Assembly (NCBI GenBank): GCA_947488085.1
Contig: CANKYI010000001.1
Span: 682,001 to 746,000 of the forward strand
Origin: an uncultured Erythrobacter sp.
GTDB taxonomy: Bacteria; Pseudomonadota; Alphaproteobacteria; Sphingomonadales; Sphingomonadaceae
Reading direction: 5' to 3'
DNA: 64,000 bases
Under the pieces are notes generated by a model. It was not told the origin of the DNA. It did no database searches and worked only from the letters and a program-made list of their open reading frames with translations. The stretch's first letter is position 1; each line of letters starts with the position of its first letter. Positions 61,043 through 64,000 of the stretch are shown here, one piece after another. The position numbers and the translations under genes are program-made.

Positions 61043-64000
61043 ATGGCTGAGGCTGAAACCATTCCCGATGTCGCGAGCAAGCCTGCACGCGGGCTTTGGC
61101 CAAGGGGCTGGTTCGCGCGGAGCGCACTGATCCTGGCGGCACTCGTCCTGATTGCGCTGGCGATAGTGTGGTTCAGCCGCGAAGAGATTGCGGGCAATGT
61201 GATCGATGACGCATTGGCCGATGCGGAACTGGAGGCGACCTACGAAATCGAGTCGATTGGGACTGACCGGCAAGTGATCCGCAATTTGGTGATCGGCGAC
61301 CCCGCATCACCCGATCTCACCGCCGATCAAGTGATCGTCAATATCAACTACTCGTTCGGTTCGGCTGAACTGGGTCGGATTGAATTGGTTCGCCCACGTC
61401 TGTTTGCGACGTTTCGAGACGGCGCGCTTAGCTTCGGCGCCCTCGATCCGTTGATTTTCGCGGAAAGCGAAGAACCGCCCGGCCTGCCCGAATTCGACAT
61501 CGCCATTCGCGATGGGCGCGCTCGGATCGATAGCGATTATGGTGTGATCGGCGCCAAGATCGATGGGGAAGGGCGCTTGGATGATGGCTTCGCTGGCATC
61601 CTTGCCGCAACTGCACCGGGTATAGGCATTGAAGGCTGCTCAGCACAGGGCGTGACGCTCTATGGCTCGGTTGAGACCAATGGCGGAGAATTGGGCTTTG
61701 ATGGGCCGGCGCGGTTCAGCGATGTGTCGTGTGAGGGGGCGGATATTTCCTCGGTGGATATTGCCACTGAGTTGGTTCTGGCTCGCGATTTCTCGTCAGT
61801 CGATGCGACGCTTTTCACTGAAGGTGAGGGCCTGTCCTACGGTGATTTCTCTCTCGCCACATTGACCGGGCCGAGCGACCTTTCCGTCCGTCTTGCCGCC
61901 TCTGAGGATAGCCAGATTGGCGATCTGACGCTGCGGCATGATCTGGAGGGCGGCGAGGTGTCCGGTCCCGGTGTCACCACGGGCACATTTGCCTTTGAAG
62001 GGACATTGCGAGCGGGCAAAAGCTTTGAACGGATCGATTGGGAGCTTGAGACGCGCGGGACGGAGACTGCAATTGCGCTTGGTGATGAAAGCACTTTTGC
62101 CGCCGCGCGTGCGGGAGTGGAGGGGACTTTATTCGAAAGCCTTCTCACGAAATTTGAGCGCGGCCTCACAAACGCCCTTCAAGGCGGGCAACTGGCGGCC
62201 GATGCGACCATCCGGGTCGATGAAGGCACCACGAACGTCATCATCCCAGAGGCGCGCTTGCGGTCTGGCAGTGGGGAAACTGTGCTCGCGCTTAGCCGGG
62301 TGAGCTATTCCAGCGTCGGCAATCGCATTGTCGGCAATATCCTAACCGCAGGCACTGATCTGCCGCGCATCACTGGCCGGATGGAACAGGTGGTGGGCGG
62401 CGACCTCGCTTTGCGGCTTGCGATGGAGGAATACAGCGCGGGCAGTGACCGGATCGCAATCCCGCGCCTGCAAGCACGCCAAGATGCGCGCGGGCGGTAC
62501 ACATTCGATGGTCTGGTTCAGGCGCAAGGCGCGATCCCCGGCGGCTCGATCACTGGGTTGGAACTGCCGATAGAGGGCGCTTTTGACCCCGTATCAGGTC
62601 TTGCCATTGGAACGCGCTGCACGCCGGTCAGATTGTCGGGGCTGCGCACCTATGATCTCTCTTTGAGCGCACGCATCATGACGTTCTGCCCTGTCGATGG
62701 GCGCGCTATCGTGACCTATGGCGAGGCGTTTGAAATGGCTGCACAGACAGGTGCGCTGGATTTGGCTGGAGAATTGTCGGGCACTCCGACTCAGATCAAA
62801 GCTGCTCGCGCAGTGCTACGCTACCCTGGACCTTTCACAATCGAAGGACTGAGCGCGGTAATTGGCGAGGAAGGTAATGGAGTTCGGCTGTCCGCAAAAA
62901 GCCTAGAAGGCAATTTGGGAGAGGATCTAAGCGGCACATTCGCCAATGGGTCCGCCGCGATTGACGCTGTGCCGCTCGATCTCGGTGGATTGTCGGGAAA
63001 TTGGAGCTATCGCGACGACGCTCTCACCATTGTCGATGGCGCGTTCACCCTGACAGAGCGGACGGGGCCGGAATTATCGACAGAAGCGCGGTTTGAGCCA
63101 CTCTCGACCAATACGGCAACATTGGTGCTGGCGGATAATGTGATCGAGGCGGAGGCCCCGTTGCGCCGTGAAGGGTTTGCGCAGCTTATCACCTCGGTTG
63201 CGATAAGGCATGACCTCTCCACTGGCATGGGACGTGCGGATATCGCAGTGCCGGGCATCCGTTTCACTGATAGCTTTCAGCCTGAAAATCTGACCCCTCT
63301 CACCAAAGGCGTGGTCGCTTTTGCAGACGGCCTCATCACGGGTGACGGACAGATCGAATGGACCGCCGATGATATCCAAAGCTCTGGCGTTTTCCGCACA
63401 GACGACTTTGACTTTGCCGCTGCATTCGGACCGGTCGATGACGTACGGGGAGAGATCGTGTTCACCGACCTCCTAAACCTAACAACCGCGCCCGACCAAG
63501 TTCTTGAAATCGGGTCGGTTAATCCGGGCATTGAGGCGCTGGGCGGTGAAGTGACTTTCACGATGGTTGATGCGACGACGGTCGATATCAAGGGTGGCAG
63601 TTGGCCATTTATGGGTGGCGAGCTGATCCTGCGACCCGCGACCTTCACCTATGGCAGCGATGGTGGGCAAAGTTATGTGTTCGAACTCATCGCTCTCGAT
63701 GCGGCGAGCTTTGTGGCGCAGATGGAACTGACCAATCTGGGTGCGACTGGTACGTTTGACGGCACCATTCCGATTTACTTTGATCCGGAAGGCAACGGCT
63801 TCATTCAAGGTGGCCTTTTGATCTCGCGCGCGCCGGGCGGCAATGTCGCCTATGTCGGTGAATTGACCTATGAGGACCTGGGCGTGATGGGCAATTACGC
63901 GTTCCAGACATTGCGCTCACTCGATTACAACCAGATGAGCATTGAGTTGAACGGTAGCCTCGCAGGCGAAATCCTCACCAATTTCCAGATTGACGGTGTG
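61043..64000 (+). CDS. YdbH/AsmA-like envelope protein (intermembrane lipid transport-type), truncated by window edge
   Basis: Uninterrupted reading frame from ATG 61043 to the window end; N-terminal TM, long beta-rich repeats, C-terminal NVAYVGELTYEDLGVMGNYAFQTLRSLDYNQMSIELNGSLAGEI as in YdbH proteins. Confidence 0.82.
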   Translation, partial: MAEAETIPDVASKPARGLWPRGWFARSALILAALVLIALAIVWFSREEIAGNVIDDALADAELEATYEIESIGTDRQVIRNLVIGDPASPDLTADQVIVNINYSFGSAELGRIELVRPRLFATFRDGALSFGALDPLIFAESEEPPGLPEFDIAIRDGRARIDSDYGVIGAKIDGEGRLDDGFAGILAATAPGIGIEGCSAQGVTLYGSVETNGGELGFDGPARFSDVSCEGADISSVDIATELVLARDFSSVDATLFTEGEGLSYGDFSLATLTGPSDLSVRLAASEDSQIGDLTLRHDLEGGEVSGPGVTTGTFAFEGTLRAGKSFERIDWELETRGTETAIALGDESTFAAARAGVEGTLFESLLTKFERGLTNALQGGQLAADATIRVDEGTTNVIIPEARLRSGSGETVLALSRVSYSSVGNRIVGNILTAGTDLPRITGRMEQVVGGDLALRLAMEEYSAGSDRIAIPRLQARQDARGRYTFDGLVQAQGAIPGGSITGLELPIEGAFDPVSGLAIGTRCTPVRLSGLRTYDLSLSARIMTFCPVDGRAIVTYGEAFEMAAQTGALDLAGELSGTPTQIKAARAVLRYPGPFTIEGLSAVIGEEGNGVRLSAKSLEGNLGEDLSGTFANGSAAIDAVPLDLGGLSGNWSYRDDALTIVDGAFTLTERTGPELSTEARFEPLSTNTATLVLADNVIEAEAPLRREGFAQLITSVAIRHDLSTGMGRADIAVPGIRFTDSFQPENLTPLTKGVVAFADGLITGDGQIEWTADDIQSSGVFRTDDFDFAAAFGPVDDVRGEIVFTDLLNLTTAPDQVLEIGSVNPGIEALGGEVTFTMVDATTVDIKGGSWPFMGGELILRPATFTYGSDGGQSYVFELIALDAASFVAQMELTNLGATGTFDGTIPIYFDPEGNGFIQGGLLISRAPGGNVAYVGELTYEDLGVMGNYAFQTLRSLDYNQMSIELNGSLAGEILTNFQIDGV

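Noticed and set aside
1-64000. CRISPR arrays, transposases, integrases, phage genes, toxin-antitoxin or defence loci
   Set aside because: None seen; no regularly spaced repeats and no recognisable mobile-element proteins in the ORF track.

Overview
Chromosomal segment of an alphaproteobacterium that looks like a sphingomonad/Erythrobacter relative, judged from gene content and synteny only. It is densely packed, mostly with housekeeping genes: argG (partial), two tandem cyclopropane-fatty-acid synthases, rlmN, a greA/greB-family gene, a soluble lytic transglycosylase, dapA, smpB, cckA, recA, alaS, icd, tRNA-Val(GAC), cpdR, a UvrD/PcrA helicase, rsmD, an rRNA pseudouridine synthase, two tandem AmpG-like MFS genes, folC, accD, trpA/trpB/trpF, pyrF, purB, radC and a partial YdbH/AsmA-like gene. 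I saw no CRISPR array, IS element, prophage or obvious defence island. Observations most worth a second look: (1) an ankyrin-repeat ORF placed precisely between trpB and trpA with overlapping start/stop codons at both ends; (2) a candidate minus-strand sRNA of about 115 nt at 33625-33738 with promoter-like hexamers, a 5' hairpin, CU-rich anti-Shine-Dalgarno-like motifs and a strong intrinsic terminator; (3) exact GTTC-N7-GTTC SOS-box motifs upstream of recA and the UvrD-like helicase; (4) a small secreted protein made of six consecutive 11-residue repeats; (5) a DoxX-like domain fused to a type II NADH dehydrogenase-like oxidoreductase. All calls come from reading the sequence; no database search was run.
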